DNA from: Chitinophagaceae bacterium | Lineage (GTDB): Bacteria > Bacteroidota > Bacteroidia > Chitinophagales > Chitinophagaceae | NCBI GenBank assembly: GCA_019455085.1 | Contig: JACFNA010000004.1 | Span: 1-45,232, forward strand | Direction: 5' to 3' | Length of the DNA stretch: 45,232 nucleotides | Shown here: positions 35,742 through 43,918 of the stretch, one piece after another | How positions within the stretch are numbered: the stretch's first letter is position 1 | Layout: each line of letters starts with the position of its first letter | The notes under the pieces: model-generated | Told to the model about the DNA's origin: nothing | Seen by the model: the letters and a program-made list of their open reading frames with translations, nothing else | Database searches by the model: none | Program-made: the position numbers and the translations under genes

Positions 35742-36458
35742 ATGGTGAAAAAACTTAGAACATTCTCTCTTCTTGTCTTATGCTTATGTATTTCAGGTAT
35801 TAGTCAGGCACAGAAAGAAAAAATAAATACCGACCGACCTGATCAGAGCGATGGGGTTTACACAGTTTCCAAAGGGTCTTTTCAACTGGAGAACGGACTT
35901 ATGATAGCAGACAGGGTATTTGAGAACAACCTGCTGCTTCGATATGGTGTGGGCCGTACTACCGAGCTCAGATTGTTAGTCGACGCAGGTAAAGAACAGG
36001 ATAATAAAGGGGTGAAGCCCATTACTTTTAGTGTGAAACAAAGAATTGTGCAGCAGAGAAATATCCTTCCGGCCATTTCTTTTTCAGGGTATTTATCATA
36101 CGGAAAGCTGGCAAGCAAAGATTTTCAGTCAGATACATGGGGGTCCGAACTGACACTTGCGTTTGAAAATGAAATAACCGACAGGTTTACTTTAGGATAC
36201 AATGTGGGCACCACACACAGGTTCGATAATCTTATACTGACAGCCGGCCTGGGCTATGATGCCACTGAGAAGGTGTCAGCGTATCTGGAATATTTCTCCA
36301 CAATAGCCTCTGCCCTTTCGGAACATAATATTGATGCAGGACTGTTGTATTTGGTGCATCCACAGATGCAATTGGATATTGCGGTAGGGCATTCCTTATT
36401 TGCTTCTGAAGACCGGCTCTTTACCACCTTCGGTATTTCGTATAGGTTTGACAGATAA
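35742..36458 (+). CDS. Outer-membrane beta-barrel protein (phenol-degradation MetA-like fold)
   Basis: A 238-residue exported protein. Signal peptide MVKKLRTFSLLVLCLCISGISQAQ, then a short motif KINTDRPDQSDGVYTVSKG (TDRPD-type start common in the MetA/PF13557-like transporter group), then alternating beta-strands (LLLRYGVGRTTELRLLV; AYLEYFSTIAS; GLLYLVHPQMQLDIAVGHS), ending in FGISYRFDR, with an aromatic near the C-terminus as in outer-membrane barrels. The start at 35742 was chosen for the signal peptide; ATGs further upstream (such as 35691) would place charged sequence before it. The function is unknown. Confidence 0.75.
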   Translation: MVKKLRTFSLLVLCLCISGISQAQKEKINTDRPDQSDGVYTVSKGSFQLENGLMIADRVFENNLLLRYGVGRTTELRLLVDAGKEQDNKGVKPITFSVKQRIVQQRNILPAISFSGYLSYGKLASKDFQSDTWGSELTLAFENEITDRFTLGYNVGTTHRFDNLILTAGLGYDATEKVSAYLEYFSTIASALSEHNIDAGLLYLVHPQMQLDIAVGHSLFASEDRLFTTFGISYRFDR

Positions 36459-36532
36459 TCAGTACGATTTTAAAAAATTGCAATTAACCGGACTGTCCGG
36501 TGGTATTAAGGCCGAAACTGTTGTGTTTTTGC

Positions 36533-36557
36533 ACAACCGCCATAGCGGTTGTTATTT
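36533..36557 (+). terminator. Possible terminator after the outer-membrane protein gene
   Basis: Stem ACAACCGC (36533-36540) / GCGGTTGT (36545-36552), loop CATA, tail TATTT. The T-run is short, so efficiency is uncertain. It sits between convergent genes. Confidence 0.5.
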
Positions 36558-36595
36558 CTGTCGTTTAGTCTGGTCTAACCCATTCGCAAATCTTC

Positions 36596-38578
36596 TTATT
36601 TCTTCAGGAAGGTTATTTTACTGGTTGCCCCATCTATTGTGGTATTCAGATAATACACGCCGGTTGCAAGTTGCGAAATATGAATCTCCGGATAGTTTAG
36701 CCCGCTATTTAGTTTTAAAGGTTGTCTGAGTACCGTAGCTCCGGTTGCGTTAGTAACAGTTGCAATCACCGATTGTGCCTTTTCTGCTCTGACTCTCAGG
36801 TGCAGGACGACTGTAGCAGGATTAGGATAAACTTCCATTACTGCTGAAGGTGCAGTGAAATTTATATTAATAGTATGGCTATACGTAAAGCGCCCATCCT
36901 TATCATTAATTTTAAGGCGGTATAGGTTGCTTCTCTCCTGAGGGAATCTGTCCTCGAATCTGTAGTTATGATTTCCTGCTGTGGATGCTGCGGGTATCTT
37001 ACCTATGGTTACAAAGGAGTTTCCATTGGTGCTGCGTGCTACTTCAAATTCTTTGGTGTGTATTTCGTTTGTAGTTTGCCATTGTAGCACGACGGTGTTT
37101 TGCTGTATGTTTCCTTCGAAGTGTATTAGTGTAACCGGCAGTGCGTTTTCGGCAGTACTCACAAAGAACCCGCTGAATCCTGTTACAGGAAAGGTAAGTG
37201 CCCATGCCTGAATATCATCACGCCATTCAACGGTGGGTGTGATAAATGCGGTGCTTCCCGAACTGTAATTATCAGGATCGGGGGTTCCTGTAAATGTGCC
37301 GTGGTATTGAGTGATTCTAACTTTTCCATTATCTGCCTTATTAGTCGGGAGCAGCGCTAACCCAAGGTCGTTATTGGTAACATAGCTATTGTAGTCATCA
37401 AAGTCTTGCTGTGTAAAATATAGGACGATGGTTGCTGTAGCATTATTAGCGTTGCTAGCCGGTTCGATGTCGTAATGGCGTTGTACATAAGGGATTCCAC
37501 CGGTAGTATTTACAGAAGGGTCTTTGGTCATTTCAGCCGATACTTCTCCGGATAGCTTGTTTGTAGTGCCTGTGGGGATCAGTGTAGCGATGATGTTAAG
37601 TCCGTCAGTTATGTTAGCGACAGTGGTGGATTCTGTGATGGTAGTGCTTCCACCGTGTGAAGTTTCGGGAACTGTATAGTTCACTACAATCGTATCGCTT
37701 GTGAGTGTCAGGTCTGTAACAACAGAGTTGGTGACAGTGGTGTAATAAACTCCCGGTGTAGTGGGTACATAGGCGCCGTCTCCTGTGATGGTGGTTACGG
37801 GGGACCCATTTCTGTACCATGTCCAGGTAGTATTTGCAGGGGTACCACCCGAAGCGGCGGTCAGGGTGCCGGAAGTGTTGTATATAGGTATCTTTGCCTG
37901 ATCCTGGTAATACAGCTCAAAACCAGAGTGAGTTTCAGAAAACGTTTTGGCTGCCTGGACAAAAGGCTCCAGGTCTGCGAAATTGAATCGGTTATTGTTT
38001 AGTGAAAGCATAAAGTTTTCCCGGATTAGTGCCTGTGGAATAGGGCCGCTCAGTCGTGAGTACTGGAGATCGAGGGTTTGTAAACTTCCGATATTAGCAA
38101 TGGATTGAGGGATACTCCCTGTCAGATAAGTGGAGTAGAGATACAAATACTTCAGCTTAGACAGGTTGCCTAACGAAGGCGGGATGGATCCTGTAAGATA
38201 GTTTGCCCCCAGGTTCAGGCTTTCCAGATTGGCCAGGTTACCCACTGTAACGGGGATGGAACCGGAGAGTTGATTGTCGATAAGGTTGAGAAAAACCAAT
38301 CCGGTCAGGTCGCCGAAACTTTCAGGGATTGTGTCTTTAATAAGATTTCCCATCATTTCGATTCCGGTGACTCTTCCTCCGCTCACAGTGACCCCTGTCC
38401 ATGTGGCTACCCGAGACGATGAATTCCAGTTGGTGTGATCACGCCAGTTTGGCCCATCGGTGCTGTTATAGAAATCTACCAGGGCCAGCGAGTCTTGAAC
38501 ATTGACCTGGGCATTTGCGGTGTTGAGGTTGGCCAGAAAGAAAGGGGCTAAGATTGCGAGGAGGTGTTTCAGGCGCAT
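36596..38578 (-). CDS. Leucine-rich-repeat surface protein with T9SS sorting domain
   Basis: A 660-residue secreted protein. Signal peptide MRLKHLLAILAPFFLANLNTANAQ. An N-terminal LRR cap-like segment (DSLALVDFYNSTDGPNWRD) leads to four to five plant-type LRRs (~75-190; LxxLxxLxLxxNxLxGxIPxxLGNL, e.g. LESLNLGANYLTGSIPPSLG). Then an Ig/PKD-like domain (~240-315), a mid domain (~320-470), an FN3-like stalk (~475-570, VTLIHFEGNIQQNTVVLQW) and a T9SS CTD (last ~80, EVYPNPATVVLHLRV ... LATGVYYLNTTIDG). The stalk and CTD have the same design as in the GH13 enzyme. ATG at 38578 gives the signal peptide. Probably adhesive or binding; the partner is unknown. Confidence 0.85.
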   Translation of the reverse strand: MRLKHLLAILAPFFLANLNTANAQVNVQDSLALVDFYNSTDGPNWRDHTNWNSSSRVATWTGVTVSGGRVTGIEMMGNLIKDTIPESFGDLTGLVFLNLIDNQLSGSIPVTVGNLANLESLNLGANYLTGSIPPSLGNLSKLKYLYLYSTYLTGSIPQSIANIGSLQTLDLQYSRLSGPIPQALIRENFMLSLNNNRFNFADLEPFVQAAKTFSETHSGFELYYQDQAKIPIYNTSGTLTAASGGTPANTTWTWYRNGSPVTTITGDGAYVPTTPGVYYTTVTNSVVTDLTLTSDTIVVNYTVPETSHGGSTTITESTTVANITDGLNIIATLIPTGTTNKLSGEVSAEMTKDPSVNTTGGIPYVQRHYDIEPASNANNATATIVLYFTQQDFDDYNSYVTNNDLGLALLPTNKADNGKVRITQYHGTFTGTPDPDNYSSGSTAFITPTVEWRDDIQAWALTFPVTGFSGFFVSTAENALPVTLIHFEGNIQQNTVVLQWQTTNEIHTKEFEVARSTNGNSFVTIGKIPAASTAGNHNYRFEDRFPQERSNLYRLKINDKDGRFTYSHTININFTAPSAVMEVYPNPATVVLHLRVRAEKAQSVIATVTNATGATVLRQPLKLNSGLNYPEIHISQLATGVYYLNTTIDGATSKITFLKK

Positions 38579-38655
38579 ATAGATTGATATTAGGTTGCTT
38601 AAAGGTAATAATTCTGGCATGTACCATCACAGTATTCTTAATTATTACTGTCCGA

Positions 38656-38763
38656 CTAAGTTGGGCTAAATCCCAGTGGGCTTAGGTTTTAAATTTATTG
38701 CGCTGCCCTTTAGAGCAGTACTATAAAGGGCTTATTCAAACAAGGGCTTTAGCCTTATTTGAA
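38656..38763. repeat. Cluster of three short palindromes in an intergenic region
   Basis: The 365-nt gap 38579-38943 has no credible gene. It holds three hairpins in a row: 38656-38685 (CTAAG/CTTAG outer, TGGG/CCCA inner), 38705-38731 (GCCCTTTA/TAAAGGGC, perfect) and 38735-38763 (TTCAAA/TTTGAA outer, AAGG/CCTT inner). The recurring GGGCTTTA-type motif looks like the palindromic intergenic repeats of Bacteroidota genomes; copies elsewhere cannot be checked here. Confidence 0.45.
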
Positions 38764-38887
38764 GAATTTAACCGGACGAGGATGATTATTAATATGGGAT
38801 GTTTTGCGGTACAGTATCCTAAGGTAACAGATTTTCCGGGGGCTGTGTATTGTGGGTTTCAGAGCCGATCCCAATCCGGGTGTTTCG

Positions 38888-38920
38888 AAAAAAAAGCGCC
38901 ACAGTTTTTTTATGACGCTT
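38888..38920 (-). terminator. Rho-independent terminator of the double-PDZ gene
   Basis: On the - strand: AAGCGTCA (38920-38913) / TGGCGCTT (38901-38894) with one G-U pair, A-rich loop, T8 tail (38888-38895). It is 24 nt after the stop. Confidence 0.85.
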
Positions 38921-38943
38921 TATAATGAGTTATAACATGGTGA

Positions 38944-39912
38944 CTATAGTTCCACCTTCTTTAATTTCTTTGGCACTTTGATGGTGACTGTCATTGGTTT
39001 CTTATCGCGGATAAGATTGAGCTTATATTCTTCTCCTTCTTTACCGGTGATTTTTCCTGTCACGTCGTCCACACTCTTGATGGTGTTACCATTGATAGAA
39101 GTGATAAGGTCGCCTACTTTAATGCCGGCCTTGTCGGCATAAGAATCAGGAGTTACCTTGAGCACGGTTACACCATTACTGTTTTCTGTTTCCTGAATTT
39201 GCAAACCTAATGAAGGGCCTGATCGTGGCCTGATCCGGAATCCGTAAATATCTTCTGAACGCGGGAAATAGGGTAATCTCCTGAATAGATAACCTTTAAA
39301 TGAACTATCCGGCATTTTAAAATTGAACTGGTCAAATGGCCCGAAACGGCTTATAACAGAATCTACGTCAATAATTGTCATACGGTTGTTTTGCTCGCCC
39401 AAGACGGCTGAAAGTGTCTGTTTTTTGCCGTTGCGGAGGATTTCTATGTTAACCTTCTGATCCGGTTTCAGGGATCTCACCGCTTTAGAAAGGGCTTCAG
39501 GGCCATCGATGGCAGTTTCGTGAAGCTTTGTAATAATATCTCCCTTTTGCAACCCGGCTTTCTCTGCGGGGCTTCCGGAACTCACTTCAGTAATCTCTGC
39601 TCCCTTATCATTTTTCTGTGTGGCTACCCCAAGGAAAGTAATCCCATCCAGCTTATATCCCTGGACAGTTCGGGGGCCCCTCCGGCGTGAACGATTACGC
39701 GTAACAGTTATTGACTGGATATCGCCGGGGGAAATTGCTTTTCCCTCTACGATTAGCGGACTCATCTCGCCGGACTTTATGGTTTTTACTTCGCCAGACT
39801 TCAGGCGTATGGTAATTTCTTTTTGGTCTTGCGACTGCTCCTGCGCGTGTACAGGGCTGACAGACAGTGTCCCGAATAGAAATGCAGGAATCAGAAATAG
39901 TATTCTTTTCAT
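38944..39912 (-). CDS. Secreted protein with two PDZ domains, no protease domain
   Basis: A 322-residue exported protein. Signal peptide ~1-23 (ending VHAQ). A short N-terminal segment mentions a KSGEVKTIKSGEM pattern. PDZ1 ~88-175 (YKLDGITFLGVATQKN ... VSSGSPAEKAGLQKGDIITKLHETAI) and PDZ2 ~232-315 (GPSLGLQIQETENSNGVTVL ... SYADKAGIKVGDLITSINGNTI). There is no HtrA serine protease domain, so it is likely a periplasmic adaptor or scaffold. It has its own -7 box and terminator, so it is monocistronic. Ligands unknown. Confidence 0.85.
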   Translation of the reverse strand: MKRILFLIPAFLFGTLSVSPVHAQEQSQDQKEITIRLKSGEVKTIKSGEMSPLIVEGKAISPGDIQSITVTRNRSRRRGPRTVQGYKLDGITFLGVATQKNDKGAEITEVSSGSPAEKAGLQKGDIITKLHETAIDGPEALSKAVRSLKPDQKVNIEILRNGKKQTLSAVLGEQNNRMTIIDVDSVISRFGPFDQFNFKMPDSSFKGYLFRRLPYFPRSEDIYGFRIRPRSGPSLGLQIQETENSNGVTVLKVTPDSYADKAGIKVGDLITSINGNTIKSVDDVTGKITGKEGEEYKLNLIRDKKPMTVTIKVPKKLKKVEL

Positions 39913-39947
39913 GCTGAAGAGTTTAATGTACGAAAAATAACGTAGAA

Positions 39948-39955
39948 CAAATATA
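39948..39955 (-). promoter_or_regulatory. -7 promoter element (TAtaTTTG) of the double-PDZ gene
   Basis: Exact TAnnTTTG on the - strand, 36 nt before the ATG at 39912. A one-mismatch box (TATTTTTC, 39932-39939) lies at the more usual 20-nt distance. Confidence 0.5.
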
Positions 39956-40037
39956 AACGCAATTTATTTATCTACGAATATTTTCGGAAAAAACAAACCG
40001 GATATTAACGTTCTTTTACAGCGATTTAACAAGGCCG

Positions 40038-42674
40038 TTACAGTAGCGCCCGCACCTCCTCTATTAATTTTTCGAACCGGCTCACATCCTGCCCCCCGGC
40101 AGTTGCCAGCGCTGCATTGCCGCCACCACCGCCTTTAATGGCAGGTGCAATAATAGATTTGATGATTTTTCCGGCATCCAGGCCATTATCCTTTTGAATG
40201 TTGTCGCTTATTACCACAGCCACTGCGGCTTTTCCATTGTGAGCGGATGCCACAACTGCCAGGTGGTGAGTGAGTTCTTTTTTGAGGTGTCCTGCGATTT
40301 CACGAATCAGATTCATATCTGCATCCTGAACTACCTTGCCTATAAAGCCCGTGCCATTAACTTGTTCGGATTCCTTTATGAGCCTTTCTGCTATGGATTT
40401 TGCTTTTAGTGCAGCTTCTTTTTCCAGCGCTTTTTTCAGGCTGCTGTTTTCCTCCAGAAGGTGGTCGAGTGCTTTTTCGGGGTCTTTAGGATTTTTCATT
40501 TTGGCCTTCAGTGACTGATACGCGCCCAGCTGGCTTTCAATATATTTTTCAGCTGCAGGCCCACTCAGTGCCTCTACCCTTCTGACACCGGCACCTACCG
40601 CTGTTTCAAGAATGATTTTAAAAAATCCTATATCTCCCGTACGGGTTACGTGTGTGCCTCCGCAGAGTTCAACGGAGTATTGTTCGTTCATCGTAACTAC
40701 CCGAACGGTATCGCCATACTTTTCACCAAAAAGTGCCATGGCACCCCGCTTCAAAGCTTCTTCTTTAGGAAGATATTCGATTGTCACCGGATCGTTATCC
40801 CGGATGTGGGCGTTTACGATTGCTTCTACCTGTTGTAATTCTTCAGCAGCCACTTTGGTAAAATGTGAAAAGTCGAACCTCAGGTATTCGCTGTTGACGA
40901 GGCTCCCTTTCTGTGCTACGTGATTGCCCAGCACCTTTCGCAGCGCCGCATGCATCAGATGAGTGGCACTGTGGTGGCTCATGGTCTGTTTTCTTTTTTG
41001 CGAGTCCACCTGTGCGGTAAGAGTTTGCTCCACGTCTGAGGGTAACTGATAGGTAAAGTGAAGTATAAGGTCGTTTTCCTTTTTGGTATCAAACACTTCT
41101 ATTTTTTCTTTTCCCGATATCAGTAATCCGGTATCGCCTACCTGCCCGCCACTCTCTGCATAAAAGGGAGTCTGATCCAGCACAATCTGGAAGGACTCTT
41201 TCTGCTGGATGTTGACCTTGCGATACTTTAGTATTTTGCTTTCTGTTTCCAGTGTTTCATATCCTTTGAATTCGGTTGAAGCGCCTTCGCGTACTGTAAT
41301 CCAGTCGCCGGTCCTGATCTGGGTAGCTGCCCGGCTTCTATTTTTTTGTTGCGCCATCTCTGCTTCGAACCCCTTCATATCTACAGCGGCATTGTTTTCA
41401 GATGCGATTAGTTGGGTGAGGTCTATCGGGAAGCCATAGGTATCGAACAATTCAAAAGCTACGGCCCCTTCGATGGTCTTCTGGTTTTCGGCGAGGATAG
41501 TCTCCAACCGCTTAAGCCCGGAACCCAGAGTCTTCAGAAAGCTGTTTTCTTCTTCATGGATTACCGTTTCGATAAACTTTAGTTGCTGCTTTGGCTCAGG
41601 AAATACATCCTCAAATTGCGTAGCAATGAGCGGCACCAGCTTATACAACATCGGTTCCTTTACATTCAGGTAGGTAAAGTAATAGCGTACGGCACGGCGT
41701 AGAATTCTGCGGATTACGTAGCCGGCACCCGTGTTGGAAGGTAGTTGTCCGTCTGCAATCGGAAACACGATAGCGCGGATATGGTCTGCAATTACTCTAA
41801 AAGCAATATCCTTTCGCGTATCCTTCCCCTCATATTTTTCTCCAGATAACTTCTCAGTTTCCCGAATAGTATTTGTGAAGATATCCGTATCATAATTACT
41901 CTTTTTATTTTGCAATACACGCACCAGCCTTTCGAATCCCATGCCCGTATCTACGTGCTTTGCCGCAAGAGGTTCCAGTGAGTTATCGCTTTTGCGGTTA
42001 AACTGGATGAAGACGACATTCCATATTTCAATCACTTCGGGATGATCCTTATTAACCAGATCCCTTCCGGCAGTTGTGCGCTTTTCAGCCGCACTTCTGG
42101 CATCGAAGTGTATTTCAGTGCAGGGCCCACAGGGGCCGGTATCTCCCATCTCCCAAAAGTTGTCCTTCTTGTTACCATATAATATATGATCTTCCGGAAC
42201 CCATTCTTTCCACAGGTTGAATGATTCTTCGTCAGGCGGAAGCCCTTCTGAATCATCGCCCTCGAATACGGTAACATACAAGTCTTCACCTGCAATACCC
42301 AGCCGGCTGGTCAGCAGTTCCCAACTCCATGCGATAGCTTCTTTTTTAAAATAGGGTGCCGGAGCTGTATTGCCATTGCCAAAACTCCAGTTTCCCAGCA
42401 TTTCAAAAAGAGTATGGTGATAGTGATCCACACCCACCTCTTCCAGATCGTTATGTTTGCCGCTTACCCTGAGGCATTTTTGAGTATCCGCTACCCGTGC
42501 TGAAGGTGGCACTTTGTTTCCGAGAAAATAGTCTTTGAACTGATTCATGCCCGCATTGGTAAACAATAGCGTGGGATCGTTTTTCACTACTACTGGAGCC
42601 GAGGGCACTATAGCGTGTCCTTTCTCTTTGAAAAAATCAAGAAATATCTGCCGGATCTCACTGCTGCTTTTCAT
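40038..42674 (-). CDS. alaS: Alanine--tRNA ligase
   Basis: An 878-residue class II synthetase. Aminoacylation domain ~1-460 (EIRQIFLDFFKEKGHAIVPS, FTNAGMNQFKDYFLG), editing domain with SHHSATHLMHAALR and CGGTHV metal ligands, and C-Ala domain ending GGGGGNAALATAGG. The length is normal for AlaRS. ATG at 42674 was chosen; a TTG at 42740 lies within the -7 box 42738-42745 and would add 22 lysine/serine-rich residues. The leader between the box and the ATG is ~64 nt, longer than for most genes here. Confidence 0.98.
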   Translation of the reverse strand: MKSSSEIRQIFLDFFKEKGHAIVPSAPVVVKNDPTLLFTNAGMNQFKDYFLGNKVPPSARVADTQKCLRVSGKHNDLEEVGVDHYHHTLFEMLGNWSFGNGNTAPAPYFKKEAIAWSWELLTSRLGIAGEDLYVTVFEGDDSEGLPPDEESFNLWKEWVPEDHILYGNKKDNFWEMGDTGPCGPCTEIHFDARSAAEKRTTAGRDLVNKDHPEVIEIWNVVFIQFNRKSDNSLEPLAAKHVDTGMGFERLVRVLQNKKSNYDTDIFTNTIRETEKLSGEKYEGKDTRKDIAFRVIADHIRAIVFPIADGQLPSNTGAGYVIRRILRRAVRYYFTYLNVKEPMLYKLVPLIATQFEDVFPEPKQQLKFIETVIHEEENSFLKTLGSGLKRLETILAENQKTIEGAVAFELFDTYGFPIDLTQLIASENNAAVDMKGFEAEMAQQKNRSRAATQIRTGDWITVREGASTEFKGYETLETESKILKYRKVNIQQKESFQIVLDQTPFYAESGGQVGDTGLLISGKEKIEVFDTKKENDLILHFTYQLPSDVEQTLTAQVDSQKRKQTMSHHSATHLMHAALRKVLGNHVAQKGSLVNSEYLRFDFSHFTKVAAEELQQVEAIVNAHIRDNDPVTIEYLPKEEALKRGAMALFGEKYGDTVRVVTMNEQYSVELCGGTHVTRTGDIGFFKIILETAVGAGVRRVEALSGPAAEKYIESQLGAYQSLKAKMKNPKDPEKALDHLLEENSSLKKALEKEAALKAKSIAERLIKESEQVNGTGFIGKVVQDADMNLIREIAGHLKKELTHHLAVVASAHNGKAAVAVVISDNIQKDNGLDAGKIIKSIIAPAIKGGGGGNAALATAGGQDVSRFEKLIEEVRALL

Positions 42675-42737
42675 AAATGTTTTACTGATTTTAAGGCTCT
42701 TTTTGGAGCTGTGCGGTTTATCTTTGCTATTAGCCGA

Positions 42738-42745
42738 CAAAGGTA
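42738..42745 (-). promoter_or_regulatory. -7 promoter element (TAccTTTG) of alaS
   Basis: Exact TAnnTTTG on the - strand, 64 nt before the alaS ATG. It overlaps the TTG start of the longer reading frame and thereby excludes it. Confidence 0.55.
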
Positions 42746-42857
42746 ATATTTCAGGATGCTTTAAAGAAAAAGCGAAATAGCTTTGTTTGGGCGTAATTAT
42801 TCAGGATACCCATTTTGCGGAGCTGACTGAAACCAGAAAAAGGAAAGCCTTGCTATC

Positions 42858-43373
42858 ATGAAGCAATTGGAATTTGATTTTAATGAATTTTTTCCGGAGC
42901 CCGGAGATGATAAGCCCGCCGAAAAAGAGAAGGTCAGGAAGGTAGCTGATAAACCACAAAATCCGGCAGACAACGTGGAAAAGAAAACGGTGCGATCAGG
43001 ACGAAGGAGCCTGAAGGAGGGGGTGCCCAAAGATGTGGTATTGCCGCCGGACGAAGAACTGTTCAAAAAGTCTTATTATCCCATCGGGCAGGTAGCAAAG
43101 ATGTTTGGGGAGCAGACCTCTCTTATCCGTTTTTGGGAGAACGAGTTTAAGATGCTCAAGCCGCGAAAAAACAGAAAAGGCGATCGCCATTTCAGGCCGG
43201 AGGATGTAAAAATGCTTTATCTGATCAATCATTTACTACGCGAAAGGAAATACACGATTGAAGGTGCAAAGGAGTATTTGAAAAATGAGAAAGCAGCGCT
43301 TCAGAAATTTGAGCTTATAGCCTCTCTTGAAAAATTAAAACTATTTTTGACTCAGTTTAAAGAGAATTTGTAA
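42858..43373 (+). CDS. MerR-family transcriptional regulator
   Basis: A 171-residue protein. After a charged, probably disordered N-terminal tail (~1-68), a MerR-type winged-helix domain spans ~72-140: YYPIGQVAKMFGEQTSLIRFWENEF, with KPRKNRKGDRHFRPEDVKML and LLRERKYTIEGAKEYL. A short C-terminal helix follows, too short for a classical metal-binding domain, so the effector is unknown. The gene is divergent from alaS and is followed 4 nt later by the thioredoxin-fold gene, a likely co-transcribed pair. Confidence 0.88.
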   Translation: MKQLEFDFNEFFPEPGDDKPAEKEKVRKVADKPQNPADNVEKKTVRSGRRSLKEGVPKDVVLPPDEELFKKSYYPIGQVAKMFGEQTSLIRFWENEFKMLKPRKNRKGDRHFRPEDVKMLYLINHLLRERKYTIEGAKEYLKNEKAALQKFELIASLEKLKLFLTQFKENL

Positions 43374-43377
43374 CCGT

Positions 43378-43893
43378 ATGAAACCTTTTGTGTTAACCTT
43401 AATTTCATTATTTATGTTATCAAACACCTACAGCCAGCCTTCTTACCAGGTTGTAACTGATTCAGCAACGGGTGAGAAAATCTATCTGGGATCGATCAGA
43501 AAAAGTGATATTGCCACACCGGCATTTCCCTGGTATGCTGAGAGTCAGCGTATCTACCCTGAAGTAAACCAGGAAGCTGTGGAGGCGCTCAAAACTCATA
43601 AAGACAAGATTTACCTTATAATCTTCGCAGGCACCTGGTGCGAGGATAGTCATTTTGTAATTCCAAAGTTTTTCAAGATTCAGGAGGCGGCAGGATTCCC
43701 CGAAGACAGGATGGCCATATTTGCAATGGATCAGAATAAGGAGATGCCTAATCATCTGCCTCAGGCAATGAATGTACATAATGCACCCACTATTATTGTG
43801 ATGGAAAATGGAAGAGAGAAGGGGCGACTGATTGAATATGGAAAGACGGGTATGTGGGACAAGGAGCTCGCAGACATTATTAACTCCAAATAG
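43378..43893 (+). CDS. Exported thioredoxin-fold protein with monothiol WCxxS site
   Basis: A 171-residue protein with signal peptide ~1-19 (MKPFVLTLISLFMLSNTYSQ). Thioredoxin-like core: FAGTWCEDS, with a single Cys (Cys88) where most members have CxxC, and the cis-Pro motif HNAPTIIVMENG. The missing second Cys points away from dithiol oxidoreductase chemistry; monothiol or structural roles are possible. It begins 4 nt after the MerR-type gene and ends 25 nt from a convergent gene. Confidence 0.82.
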   Translation: MKPFVLTLISLFMLSNTYSQPSYQVVTDSATGEKIYLGSIRKSDIATPAFPWYAESQRIYPEVNQEAVEALKTHKDKIYLIIFAGTWCEDSHFVIPKFFKIQEAAGFPEDRMAIFAMDQNKEMPNHLPQAMNVHNAPTIIVMENGREKGRLIEYGKTGMWDKELADIINSK

Positions 43894-43918
43894 GCTTTCA
43901 TTCAGCAGTCTGAAGTAC

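Noticed and set aside
38698-38925. 75-residue frame in the gap between the LRR and PDZ genes
   Set aside because: It runs through the palindromes and the PDZ-gene terminator and has no signal, motif or start context.
42675-42740. TTG start at 42740 for alaS
   Set aside because: The TTG overlaps the -7 promoter box 42738-42745; AlaRS homologues start near MKSSSEIRQIF.
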